Assembly: GCF_000835495.1 (NCBI RefSeq)
Contig: NW_015622543.1
Span: forward strand, 4,886,619-4,950,618
Origin: Cladophialophora immunda
Lineage: Eukaryota > Ascomycota > Eurotiomycetes > Chaetothyriales > Herpotrichiellaceae
DNA: 64,000 bases
Direction: 5' to 3'
The notes below the pieces were generated by a model, which worked only from the letters and a program-made list of their open reading frames with translations, ran no database searches and was not told where the DNA came from. Positions 1 to 10,500 of the stretch are shown in pieces (the first letter of the stretch is position 1; each line of letters begins with the position of its first letter). The position numbers and the translations under genes are program-made.

Positions 1-1673
1 ATTTATACACCTCCGGCCCTTCTGTGACTCCTTTCCTGGTGAGCGCTGTTCTCGCGCAAGCAGCCCGATATTCCACCAGGCCCGAAGCATCTCGCTTAGG
101 GGATCATTTTGCCGCTCGAGCTTTGCACTTACTTCCCAATGACATCGACAAGGGCAGCTCTATCCCCACCATCCAAGGCTTGCTCATCCTTTCAGCCCGA
201 GAATGCGCCTGTGGAAGAATCTCCCAGGGCTGGCTCTACTCTGGTATGGCGTTTCGGATGATGCGTGATCTCGGCATCCACATTGAACCCAGGAAGATGG
301 GATATCTTTCGCGCCAATTTTCGGAAGAAGATGTTGCCCTGCGGCAGCAAGTGTTCTGGAGCTGTTTCACCTGGGACAAGACCATGAGTCTTTGTTTGGG
401 CAGAGCGCCTATTATCCATGACACAATCGATGTGCCGTCCAGAGAAAGCCTGCTCGACGGTGCCGAGACGGACGAAGAGCAATGGATTCCGGTCCTCGGC
501 AAAGAGACAGAGTCGACGACGAGCTTTATCGAGCAGAGGTCTCTTGGAAGTGCTCGATTTGCTGCATATTGCAGGCTGTGCACAATCGTCGATGGTGTGC
601 TGGACGGCCTTTACTGCCGGCCTCACCAATCCAAGCAGGACCATCTCCTTGCGTTTCTCGATACCACGGTCGGGAAGCTGGAACAGTGGTCAACCAGTCT
701 TCCTCCTGGTCTCTTTATCTCCCCGGATAGTAGGGTCTTTCTCTGCCCACCGATCCATATTTTACTCCTCAATCTGACGTACCACGCCACAATGATCCTC
801 CTGTGTCGGCCGTACCGGAACATCTCCCCCAGAGCAAAGGGGTTGTGCACTAAAGCGGCACAAATGATCGATACGCTCTTCACACTGCATGTTCGGCGGT
901 TTGGGTTCCGGTTCATCACATACCTCCAAACATATACCATGTTTGTGGCATGCACAGTCAATGTCTTGGATTTGAAGGAAAACGAGTCCAACAGTCGAGA
1001 TGTAGTGAATGGAACGAACAACATGGAGGAATGTCTCGCTCTGGCACAGGAAGCAAGTGTAAGATTGAACTTTGGCCTTGAGGTCTTGCGACAGGCAGGT
1101 GCCACGCCATCGGCGGCTAGGTGTGCGGCGGTCATTGTACAGCTGCTTCGACAATGGTCAAACAAGCAGGTGAACTCGGAGGTGCACAATCAACGACCAC
1201 GCCGGCGTTCTGAGCATCTCTCTTCGCCACGTCCGAGACGACAATCGAGCATATGCCTGGCAGAAGCTGGGAATGGCGCACATGAGCCAGTGAGCGACCC
1301 AGCACAGCACCGGCAGGGCTTTCAGCACGATGCACACTTTCGAACAGATCTGATGTCGATGTCGACCCAGAGCGATGCCAATGAGAACATGCTATTTCCT
1401 GTGGTCAGGTCGACTCCAGCGTATTCTGAAGCACATGGGCAGATGCTGGACACGCAGTCGCCCCCTAACCTCTCTAACCCCATGAATCTGGGGTTCGGCG
1501 GCAGCGGTGGTCTTCAGCCACTTCCGTCGAACAGCAGTCCCTACCCCAACGCGCACATACCAAGCTTTGCAAATTCGGGCATCGAGACTCCGATGCGGTG
1601 GCTGCCTGACAATATGCAAGATGACGGAAGCTGGATGTTGATGATGGATTTCGGTGATGCTACTGGCTTGTAG
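1..1673 (+). CDS. Fungal Zn2Cys6-type transcription factor, C-terminal part (5' truncated by window edge)
   Basis: The frame is already open at the first bases and has no ATG at its start, so the gene begins left of the window and its DNA-binding zinc cluster is not visible. The visible part matches the middle homology region (fungal-specific transcription factor domain, Pfam Fungal_trans): helices around SARECACGRISQGWLYSGMA and an arginine-rich FRMMRDLGIH segment, followed by RQQVFWSCFTWDKTMSLCLG, which is typical of this family (NirA-like members look similar). The last ~150 residues are Ser/Pro/Asn-rich and end in a Met/Asp/Trp-rich acidic patch, consistent with an activation region. Known of the family: nuclear regulators of metabolism that bind CGG half-sites. 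The target pathway cannot be read from this fragment, and the nearest downstream gene is unrelated. Confidence 0.85.
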   Translation, partial: LYTSGPSVTPFLVSAVLAQAARYSTRPEASRLGDHFAARALHLLPNDIDKGSSIPTIQGLLILSARECACGRISQGWLYSGMAFRMMRDLGIHIEPRKMGYLSRQFSEEDVALRQQVFWSCFTWDKTMSLCLGRAPIIHDTIDVPSRESLLDGAETDEEQWIPVLGKETESTTSFIEQRSLGSARFAAYCRLCTIVDGVLDGLYCRPHQSKQDHLLAFLDTTVGKLEQWSTSLPPGLFISPDSRVFLCPPIHILLLNLTYHATMILLCRPYRNISPRAKGLCTKAAQMIDTLFTLHVRRFGFRFITYLQTYTMFVACTVNVLDLKENESNSRDVVNGTNNMEECLALAQEASVRLNFGLEVLRQAGATPSAARCAAVIVQLLRQWSNKQVNSEVHNQRPRRRSEHLSSPRPRRQSSICLAEAGNGAHEPVSDPAQHRQGFQHDAHFRTDLMSMSTQSDANENMLFPVVRSTPAYSEAHGQMLDTQSPPNLSNPMNLGFGGSGGLQPLPSNSSPYPNAHIPSFANSGIETPMRWLPDNMQDDGSWMLMMDFGDATGL

Positions 1674-2196
1674 GCTCAGGGAAATCTATCGCTGACGGCA
1701 GGCACGAAACGGGAGGTTCTTGTCCGTGCTATGTTAGTAGAGATGGCAGACGAACTTGTTGAAGAGTATAGACTCGTACAAGCGGCAATCAGTCGTGCTT
1801 GCTTTGTGCATGTCCGTTTCTCGCTGTGCAATGAGGCAGGCCCTCCTCCGATGGCAGCTTGAGACTCAAGGATTGATCACACATGGTCAGCACACAGTGG
1901 ATCAGCGTACATGTTACCTTTCTTTCCGCCTGAACGTCAATCCGCATAGCCAGGCGAAGAGGACTGAGCTGGGGCACGGTGTAGGAGGCCAACCTGAATA
2001 GGAGCGCGAAGTCACTGCAGAGAAACCTCCGAAGAGGGCTAGCGCATAACCCGACAGCTACGGCGGACCAAGCGTTCCCAGAAGCAGTTCTTGTCACTGC
2101 GTCTTCAACCAGATCCTTCAATCGTCCTCGATGAAAGACCAAGCTCATTTATTGCCTCGTTCAAACGCCATCTACTGCACAAGCCATTCCTCCAAG
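1674..2196. other. Intergenic, 523 bp
   Basis: Lies between the transcription-factor stop and the bL36m start on the same strand. Small open frames here show no recognisable motif. It should hold the 3' UTR of the first gene and the bL36m promoter; no clear TATA element was seen. Confidence 0.5.
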
Positions 2197-2645
2197 ATGC
2201 TCGCGCAACTCCCCGCACGCCTCCGTCTCTTTCGACCTTTTCTCGCCGGGCCACGATTTCTCTGGCCCTCCGCGTTCAATGCCGCCTCGAGAACATATTT
2301 TACTGCCCTCTTCCGAAGCTCGGTATCCCCTTTGCGCGCGTCACACCTCCAGCCAGCTCCGGGTGCACAAGTCCAGACTCGAGGGATGAAGACTCGCTCG
2401 TCGGTGAAGAGATTATGTGATGGTTGCAAGGTACATAATCCCCATAGGACACTTTGGCTCGTCATCCACATTCTCGAGGACTAGATCTAGTCACATCTTC
2501 TCTCTGTCCTGCATACGTATAGGCTTATTTAATTGCGTCTTTCGCTAACATCTTGCTCTCTCTTTGTTAGGCTGTCCGGCGCAAGAACCGGGTCTTCATC
2601 ATCTGCGACAAGAATCCCAAGCACAAGCAACGACAGGGCAAATGA
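2197..2645 (+). CDS. RTC6: Mitochondrial large-subunit ribosomal protein bL36m
   Basis: Two exons, 2197-2430 and 2571-2645, separated by a 140-nt intron (GTACAT donor, TTAG acceptor), give a 102-residue protein. The last ~40 residues are the bL36 domain: MKTRSSVKRLCDGCK, then after the junction AVRRKNRVFIICDKNPKHKQ and RQGK at the end. The zinc-ribbon spacing C-x2-C-x12-C-x5-H is complete. The ~60-residue N-terminal extension is rich in Arg, Ser, Ala and Phe without acidic residues, as expected for a mitochondrial presequence. Known of the family: the small zinc-ribbon protein near the peptidyl-transferase centre of the mitoribosome (yeast Rtc6). An in-frame ATG at 2131 could add 22 residues; I prefer 2197 because the presequence starts cleanly there. 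Confidence 0.93.
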
Positions 2646-3481
2646 ATAGTCAGACATGTATACAATCCTGCGGCCGAATATCTCAAGCGTCCTAACCCAG
2701 GTCATGACTCACGTCAAATACTCGAGCCATCTTGATTCTCTCCGGAGTTGAGCGGATAGAACATGCTCACTCCGCGCGGGATCGGTGGCCGCTGCAGTGA
2801 AAAGGAAGGATAGGAGATGATGTCTAGAGGACATTAAGACACAAAGACGATCCCCCCTCATACTCAAGCAACGCCAGAAAGTACCCTCTTCAGTCGTACT
2901 TCGATGGCCCACCGATAGAAGGATCTGCTCAGCCCAATGAATGCATGATCGACCAACGACCCGTCATCATGCGCCTACACACTGCCATCATCTCTGTACC
3001 ATAAGAAAGTCGAATCCCACAAGAGGACGACGCTCGAAAGGAGAGTGCAAGATCATATCACCTGGAATCCAATGGCGCCGCAAGGGCACCAACCGAAGAG
3101 GCGGAACTCAGCTCATCTTGGGGGAAAGAGCCGAATTGAAGCGCGATATGGGAAAAGGATAAGGAGTATGTAGTATAGCCGAACAAAATCCAGTTAGCCA
3201 GGACCAAATCATCCGCTCGTTCAAGAAGCGGCGAAGCAAGCATTCTAGCCTTTCTCGCTGCCAAATCATGGTCCTCCTACGTCTCGATTGTAGCTGTCAA
3301 CCCACTTGCATATGGGAGAATGGACCATAACATCATGCATTAATAGCGCACGTTGCATTGCAGCACTGATCGACGCTTTATGCTAACAACAGCTTCTCTA
3401 AGGATTGCAACGTTCTGCCAGCTAGACAAGTCCGGACACTGCTTGCTCCATCTGCGTCTCCGCATTCGGGTCGCACAACCG
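2646..3481. other. Intergenic between convergent genes, 836 bp
   Basis: bL36m (+) and NMT1 (-) converge on this stretch, so it holds two 3' ends. The short open frames lack protein-like composition. Nothing else is supported. Confidence 0.5.
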
Positions 3482-5203
3482 TTACAAAAGCACAATGCCG
3501 ATCCCGCCTCGTTTACTCTCATCAGGCATGTTCTTGGCGTTGATGCCGCCGTTGATCGGCTTGGTGCGCCAGTTGTACAAGTAGTGGTGCAACTGCCCAT
3601 CGCCGGCGCCGAATTTCAACTGTTCCAGGAACATGGGATTGTCGTGGAGTGTGAGGGCGTTGAAGACGTCGAATTTGGCCTGGGTCACGATGCAGCGTCA
3701 GTATTTTGAACGGGGAAACGACAGTCAGTGAAGCGGGAGTGAGGAAACACGCACCTTCTTGGCCTCGATCAGCAGGTCCTGGCCCAGCTGCAGCAGTCTC
3801 TCCTTCAAGCCTTTCTCCTTGGGGTTGAACGCCTGCTCGGTTGCATAGTAATAAAGATAGGCAGCCCGGACTTTGTCATGCTTCTTGCTCATTTCACCAA
3901 TCACGCTGCTTTCGAGGCAGTAGAAGCTCCCAAAATCTGTGATCTTGCCATCCGTGTCTTCGACCACGAACGACCACACGACCTGATTCTCTGGCTTCTC
4001 CCGGTTGAGGAACCAATGTACAATCTCGGCTCTTGAGAATACTTGGGCGAGGTCGAATCGTTCAAGGTACCGCGACAGCAGATCATGGACTGCATCCACG
4101 TCTTTCTCCTCCATCTTTCGCCACCCGGGGGTGCTGGTGTTTGGAGGTAGCTGGTTCCGAGCAATCATCTTGGCTTGGGTCATGTTGGGAGGCAGAGGAG
4201 AGAAGCCGACTTCGTACAGCTTCAACCAGTCAAGGCTTCTGTGGAAGTATCGACAGCTCCCTACCGGTGTGGGTAAGACAACGCCGCCGGTGTAGATGGC
4301 TTGGTATATGCCCTCCAGATGGCAGCGGCGCGTGACCTCCTTGATGAGCACGGGCGCCAGTCTTCTCGATCTCAGCTTCTTGTGAACGCACATGAAGTTG
4401 ATTTCCACCACGTCGAGGACATGTTGCCGTATCCTCAACTTGATCGGGATGCCAAAGATGGTTGCGACGAGAAGTCGGCTTGGCCCCTTTGCCCTGACGC
4501 CAACGTGCCAACTCTTCTTCCAATCAGGCGACTTCAAAGCCCAGTCCAGAAAGACGGCGGAATAATTGAAGCGAAACATGGCATGGTCATCCTCGACATA
4601 GTGTAGTGAGAGAAGCTTGTAGACCTCTTTGATCTCTTCGTCGTTGGTCAAGTCGAGTTCCACCCACTCATACCCTTCAGGCAGAGGTGCGGCCGTCTTT
4701 GGCACCAATTCCGGGATCACCTCTTTGATCGGGCCATCTGGTTTGTCCTTCCCTGCCTTTTCGTCAAAGCGCGGCACAGGCTGGGTTGCCCAGAATTTGT
4801 AAGAGGCCATGTCCTTTTGGTTTTTCCCCGACAATGACAGTCCACTCAGCAATTGTGACACATCCATCTTCTTGAGCAACTCATTTGCTTTCTCAGGAGA
4901 TAGACCCGACAGCTCGCCTTTAAGGGCAGGGTTCATGTCAAGGAGAGTCTTTAGTGAGTCGCTGCTCAAGTTGGCGGCGGGTTTGGAGGGGTCTGTAGGT
5001 TCTTCGGGGGACTTTTTGCCGGTGATGGTAGAGACGAGTTTGGACTTCTTGGACTTCTTCTTTTTCTTCTTCGCCTCTCCAGATGCTGTGCCCGCTGCGT
5101 CTTGAGTGCTTTCTGTAGTTTCATCGTGGTGCTGTTCTTCGACATCGGACTCTGACTCCAGTTGCTCCTCGGGCGGAGCGCCCACCGGGTGAGATTCGGC
5201 CAT
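3482..5203 (-). CDS. NMT1: Glycylpeptide N-tetradecanoyltransferase (N-myristoyltransferase)
   Basis: Transfers myristate from myristoyl-CoA to the N-terminal glycine of proteins, mainly in the cytosol. Exons 5203-3755 and 3679-3482 flank a 75-nt intron (GTGCGT donor, CCAG acceptor, phase 0) and give 548 residues, near the usual fungal length. The signature block [20 protein letters not shown] is present, as are the FRFNYS and [18 protein letters not shown] blocks. The second exon supplies the family C-terminus, [19 protein letters not shown] and GGIGIVLL; the terminal carboxylate is the catalytic base in this family. The N-terminus is acidic then Lys-rich ([11 protein letters not shown]), like the ribosome-targeting region of other NMTs. 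Start 5203 is the first ATG; the frame upstream has only non-ATG codons. Divergent from the F-box gene. Confidence 0.96.
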
Positions 5204-6061
5204 TGTACCGGTCGTGAAGTTGGGATCGTGGACGGAGGATTGGGTCGAGATGTAGCAAGGTTGTGGGGAGACGACTGCGAGGAGTGACAAGCTAAGGTCT
5301 TTGGAATCTCACTGCCTCCGAATCACTAGAACTGCAGGGCTGCAAGGCACACGAACATACGAACTCCGCAGTCGCCAACTTTCTGCCCGATGCAGCTTGG
5401 CGCTTTGGTGGGGAACCTTTTTTCAGCCTCGCGGTGGTGATCTTGATTCGCGAAGCTCAGACGCAGTTTGCAAGATGTGCAGTTTGTAAGACCGAAGAGC
5501 CGAAGAACGGTGTGCATATACGAACAAGCTGCTCGCTCCTGTAAAGGCAGCGAGGTACTTGGGGATGGAAGCAGGGCCACCCGTCTACGATAGAAAGGGC
5601 AAGCATGCCTACCACGATGGCCTCTACCTGAATATAGACTCTTGTTTGAGATCCGGACATTTGCCCTCAGAGAAACTCTGCATCCCGTGCATATATGTAT
5701 CGAGCCGAAAGGGCACAAATGTCTGTGTGTGCCGATTACACAATGGGAATTTATATAACTGCACACGTATTGTTGAGAATTGCCCACCTGCCCTTACGGG
5801 ATTCCTTTAAGTATCTGGGCAGGGCAACCCGGGCACCGATAGGTCGACCCCTCCTGTTTCCGCCCCGCGCAGCCCGCCTGGGATTGGCCATCTGCACAGG
5901 CTGGTTAGCCCTGGCCCCTCAATTATTGTCCCGCCTGTCCGCCCACAGCCTAGGTTGCCCCCCAATGGCCCTTCCCCAGATTTTCTGTCTTCCCACAACT
6001 CGGATCTTCCTCCTCTCACCTCCTACCTTTTGAGTTCGCCAAACGCCAACAGTCAAACAAC
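5204..6061. promoter_or_regulatory. Divergent promoter region of NMT1 and the F-box gene
   Basis: 858 bp between two divergent starts. A pyrimidine-rich tract (about 5990-6030) precedes the F-box ATG. No strong coding frame and no confident binding site was recognised. Confidence 0.4.
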
Positions 6062-6856
6062 ATGGGAGAGCCGTTGCTCAACGCCGCACAACATGATGAC
6101 CATGAATTTTTGACCTTGAACCCCAACTCCCTCATAGTGGCCTTTGGGCCGGGCCCCTGGCCTAACATCCCACCGAAGATCCACCCTCCTCCTTTGGATT
6201 CAAACGAGCAGCTGTTGAGGGATCTAGAAGAAGCGGTGCCAAAAGAAAGAGGCGAACAATACACCATACGTCCCGAGCCAGTTCGATCCGGCCCTTACGA
6301 TCCCTTCTTCATCCCCGACTCCATCCTCCTACATGGCCCGGTCTCTCCACAGACAAAGAGCGCATTCCTCCAGCTTCCGCCCGAGCTCCTCACCCTCATC
6401 CTAAAAAAGGTCAAAATCCCTTACTTCCAGGTATCCCTCGCCCTGACCTGCAAGACCATGGCACGCATCGCGGCCCAGAAAGACGTCCTCTCGCCCTGGC
6501 GCGGCTACCGCGACAAGGACGGCCTCTTCCGCCTGCTCGAACGGAAGAATAACTACATACCGCCGCATCTGAGACTATGTCGCGGGTGTTTTCGGTTCTT
6601 GCCCCGGAATGGAGGCGAGTATTGGGACAAGCAGATGACCGCTCCGATCTTCGATAGGACGACCGTCAACTGGTACGACCTTTTGATGTGGTTCCAATCA
6701 GACACGGGCTACGGGCATCGGTGTCCCCAGTGTTGTGTGTTGAAATTTGCGGCTTACGCGAGCGAGGGGACTTATCAAAAGCAGAGGGCGAAAGAGACGC
6801 TCTCGGAGTACGAACGCACGTGTCCCGACCTGCACAGGAGGATCGATAGACCTTGA
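6062..6856 (+). CDS. F-box-like protein with two CxxC pairs
   Basis: Single-exon, 264 residues, starting in the context CAACATGG. An F-box-like helix set spans about residues 102-140 (LQLPPELLTLILKK and VSLALTCKTMARIA), suggesting an SCF ubiquitin-ligase adaptor that would bind Skp1. The C-terminal half is not leucine-rich repeats or WD40. It carries two cysteine pairs, CRGC in LRLCRGCFRFLPRNGG and CPQC in YGHRCPQCCVLKF, that could form a small zinc site, as often seen in uncharacterised fungal F-box proteins. The N-terminal ~95 residues are Pro-rich. The substrate is unknown. Role inferred from the F-box only. Confidence 0.8.
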   Translation: MGEPLLNAAQHDDHEFLTLNPNSLIVAFGPGPWPNIPPKIHPPPLDSNEQLLRDLEEAVPKERGEQYTIRPEPVRSGPYDPFFIPDSILLHGPVSPQTKSAFLQLPPELLTLILKKVKIPYFQVSLALTCKTMARIAAQKDVLSPWRGYRDKDGLFRLLERKNNYIPPHLRLCRGCFRFLPRNGGEYWDKQMTAPIFDRTTVNWYDLLMWFQSDTGYGHRCPQCCVLKFAAYASEGTYQKQRAKETLSEYERTCPDLHRRIDRP

Positions 6857-7539
6857 CTCTGGGCCAACCTCCCACATGAAACCGCTTGTCATTTGCAGAA
6901 GCCCGCCGGCATTGAATGGCGGGACAAAGCACCAAATCAAAAAGTCTACATGTCACCTCTCCCAACAAGAGCACGGATCAAGCTCTTCACTGGGGCAAAC
7001 CGACTTTGGAGATAGGGTAGAAAGGAATCTAACCAATTTAACAAAATCATCAAGACGGCAACAACCCCCAAATCCCTCAGCTTTTTGAGTCCTGCGTCTT
7101 CCGTACAAACCACGCGACTCTTTCGAAGGACACACCGAGCCGCGCCAACATCCAACTATCAAAGCTATGACAGATCTCGGTGGAAGAAATGCCAGGGTGG
7201 GGGCTAGATTCAACGACCATTCCACGACAGCTGCCTTTGGGGAGAACAAGGAATATCAAGGAAAGCAAAGGGGGGACGCGACAAGTCGGCACAAAACCAC
7301 GGGGCAGAGGGATACTCAAGGAAAGAAGTCCACGCAACAGTGTCCAATGGTATTGGATATCAAGCAGAATTTAAAAAGTGGTAGCTCGTCCTCATTTCAG
7401 GATGTCCGCAACGTGCTGAAGTTGCGCTCATATACTCATTCGGTCGTAAACTTCGTAACGCACGCTCCCTTCTTCTCCCTCGCAAGAGAAGCTGGGATAT
7501 CGTGAGCTCGAAAAGGCCGCAGGGTGGACCAAAAACTAC
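6857..7539. other. Intergenic between convergent genes, 683 bp
   Basis: Downstream of both the F-box gene (+) and RAD2 (-). Short open frames have no recognisable motif. No feature beyond 3' UTRs. Confidence 0.5.
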
Positions 7540-10500
7540 TTAGTCGTCGCCGCCTGTTCTCTCCCTCCCGCCTTTCTTGGTCAACTTTGGTCGTGGCTTC
7601 GTCGTGGAGTCCTGCGATTTGGCCTTGGCCTTCGCCTTGGACCTCGACTTCGAACTCGAGGCGCGCTTGGGTGGAGCTTCATCTCCAGCAAACTCTCCGT
7701 CATCATCGCGGTCGTCGTCGACATCTGCTACAGACAAAGTGGGCGTGGAGACAGCATTGGTGCTCGTGCCAGGCTGGCCTTCAAGACCCTCAATGCCCTG
7801 GATCTCGCCGAGTCCCTCAAGAACCTCGATCTCATCGTCGTTTTCCATTTGGTCGTCGTCCTCGTCCGCTTCGTCCTCTCGCCGTTTCCTCCGCTTCTCT
7901 GCCTCCCCTCTGAGCCTTTTATATGCATTTCTCATCCGTCCCGACTCCTTGCCCGTGCGATTTCTAGGAGCCATCGCCTCCGCTTGTGCTTGGGCCTGCC
8001 CAATACCCTCACCACCGACGGCAAGCGCCTTGCCACGAGTTCCTGGGTTTCCATTGATACCCCTTCCACCCACACCAACCGCTCCGGAGAAGAATCGCGT
8101 GATATTGCTCTGCGTTCCCTCCACCTCGCGCCGATTCAAGTCCCGAATCACCGGGACCAGAACCTCGTCGGTTCTCTCCTGCGTCCACCCGATCGTCGCC
8201 ATCAAGAAGCCTCGTAATTTGTCCAAATCCGGCACACCCCATTGAAACGGCTCCGAATTTGAATCGACTTCCGGGTTCAAGTATGCCTCATCAACTCTCA
8301 AGTCAGGAAACCCCGTCGGTAGGAACAGGCGTTTCTGCACCGTCTTGCGGAATTTCCGTCGAAAAGGGGTTGTCAGTTGATTTTCCAGATCTTGGGGCCT
8401 GCCGAGCTGGACTCTCTCACACCACGCCTTGAACTCCTCTAGATCACCAAATTCGGTCAAAATCTCTAGCGCAGTCACGGGCCCTACCCCTGGAATTCCT
8501 TCCGTGTAATCGCTGCCCAACAGATGCGCGAATCTTATCAATCTCCTCCTGTCCAGTAGAAATTCCTTTTCAAGATCTGAGGAGAGATAGCACTCGACGT
8601 ACTTTGCCGCGTTGAACATGTTCTTGTATATCCTAGTTCCTCCAAAGAGGAAGATATCCGAATCGTCCGTGACGATCCCATCTACCAGGCCCAGGCGGAC
8701 GAGTTCAGCACACTGCGCTTCGGCTTCCATCGGGGCGGTAATGTAAGGAAGGCCGAATAATCTCAACAGTGCTTGACATTCTTGGATCATTGTCTGCGTG
8801 ACTTCATCGGCATCTCGGCGGTCGCGTTTTTGTTGTGACCGCAAGGCTTTGAGTTCGGCATCGAAGTCGCGCATGGCTTGTTCAGCCGTGGGACCTTGGG
8901 CATTGTTGAGGGCAGACGTGAAACGGGTGTGCTCTTCAGCCTCTTCTGCCAGTTGACGCATCAGCTCTTCCTCCGAGGCGGAAAGGTAATCGAAATCTTC
9001 CTCTTCGGCTGGACCCACGTCTGGAATTTCTGTGATGCTTGATTCTGCGACGGGTTGATCGCTGAGTCCTGGAAGACCCTCTACTGCAGGATAGTCGTGA
9101 AAGGCACCAGTCGGTGGTGGCGCTTGCTCTAGCGTTACAGCTGGTTCCATGTCCACATCTTCAAATTCTTCGCCTTCATCTTCATCTTGCGCCGCAATCG
9201 CTGTGCCGCGCCGAGGTTGGGGAGACTCTTCTTCGACGGTACCGAGCGATCCCGGACTTATTGGCTGTACAGGCTGCTCATTGTCCGACTCACTCCATTC
9301 GACTTCCTCGAAATCGCTCTCTTCGACAGCAACCTTTTCAGGAACAGCTTCAGGCTTGTGCTGAGGGACAGAAGATGGTGGAGGCGGTCGAGCTTGTATT
9401 TCTTCGGCTATCTCGCCAATCGTCGGCGATGGTTCTTCCTTGGGTTGGTTCTCAGCTGCGATTTGTCGTGCAATCTCATATCGTTTTTCGCGCTCTTCGT
9501 CTCTTTTTCGTTTTTCCGGATCTTCGACTTCTTGAACCTCGGGAGGTTCAGGCTGACTAGGAGGGTTGAGTTCATCGACAGCTTCTTGAGATGGCTGAGT
9601 TAACAATTGCACTTCGTCCTCGACATTCTCCTCTTCGAGATCAACTGGATGTTGACTTCTGCCTCTCTCGTCCTCAGCCTCGAGGTCAATCACCACTTTG
9701 ATATCATGGCGCCGTATGGCGTCCCATCGAACGGCGTCTTCTTCTCCGTGCACGACGTCTGAATCATCGACAGTCCCAATCCGGGATTTCATATCCTTAA
9801 TGTTCGGGGTGGCATTGAACCATTCCGGCATCGGCTGAGGAGGCCTCTCCTTGCGGAAAGCTTCATCTCCGAGATCCCGATCGAAACCACCTGATAGATC
9901 CTCTTCGACCTTCTTGGATTTCTTCTTTCCCAGTAGTGACTGTCCGAGATTGAGGGACTCGAAGGGCAACGGGCCGTCAAATTTTGAAGTGGCAGTGGTT
10001 GTCACCTTCGATGACGTCGGACTTCTCTCTCTGACGCTCGGTGTTGGCTTGAGTTTGGTTCGCCTTGACTCTGCGAGGGCGGATTGTAAGTCAAAGCCAT
10101 CTTCTTCTGCAGACTCTTCCATGGCTAGTTCTGGAGCTGCTTCCGCCACCCAGCCACCGCCCCTTCGGTCGTCATCGGTTGGTTGCTCTAAAGACATTGC
10201 TATGGCCCGTTGGAGATCCTCGTCATTCTCCTCTGGCTCCGGGTCCAGTGGTAGAACATCCTCAAATAAATCGTCGTCGTCGTCGCCCTCTGCTTTGTCC
10301 TCGGGAACAAATAGTGATTCGTCGGTCGTTACCATATCCGTGTCCTGCACCAGAGGAACACGTCGTGGAGCCTTTGGAGCAGCATCTTTAGCGTTTGAGG
10401 CGGCCTTCCTTGCTTCGTAAACCGCTTTCCTCTTTCTCGCAATCTCTTCGGCCACCTCTTCATATGACATGTCATAGTCCACGCCAGCCTTTCTCTTCCG

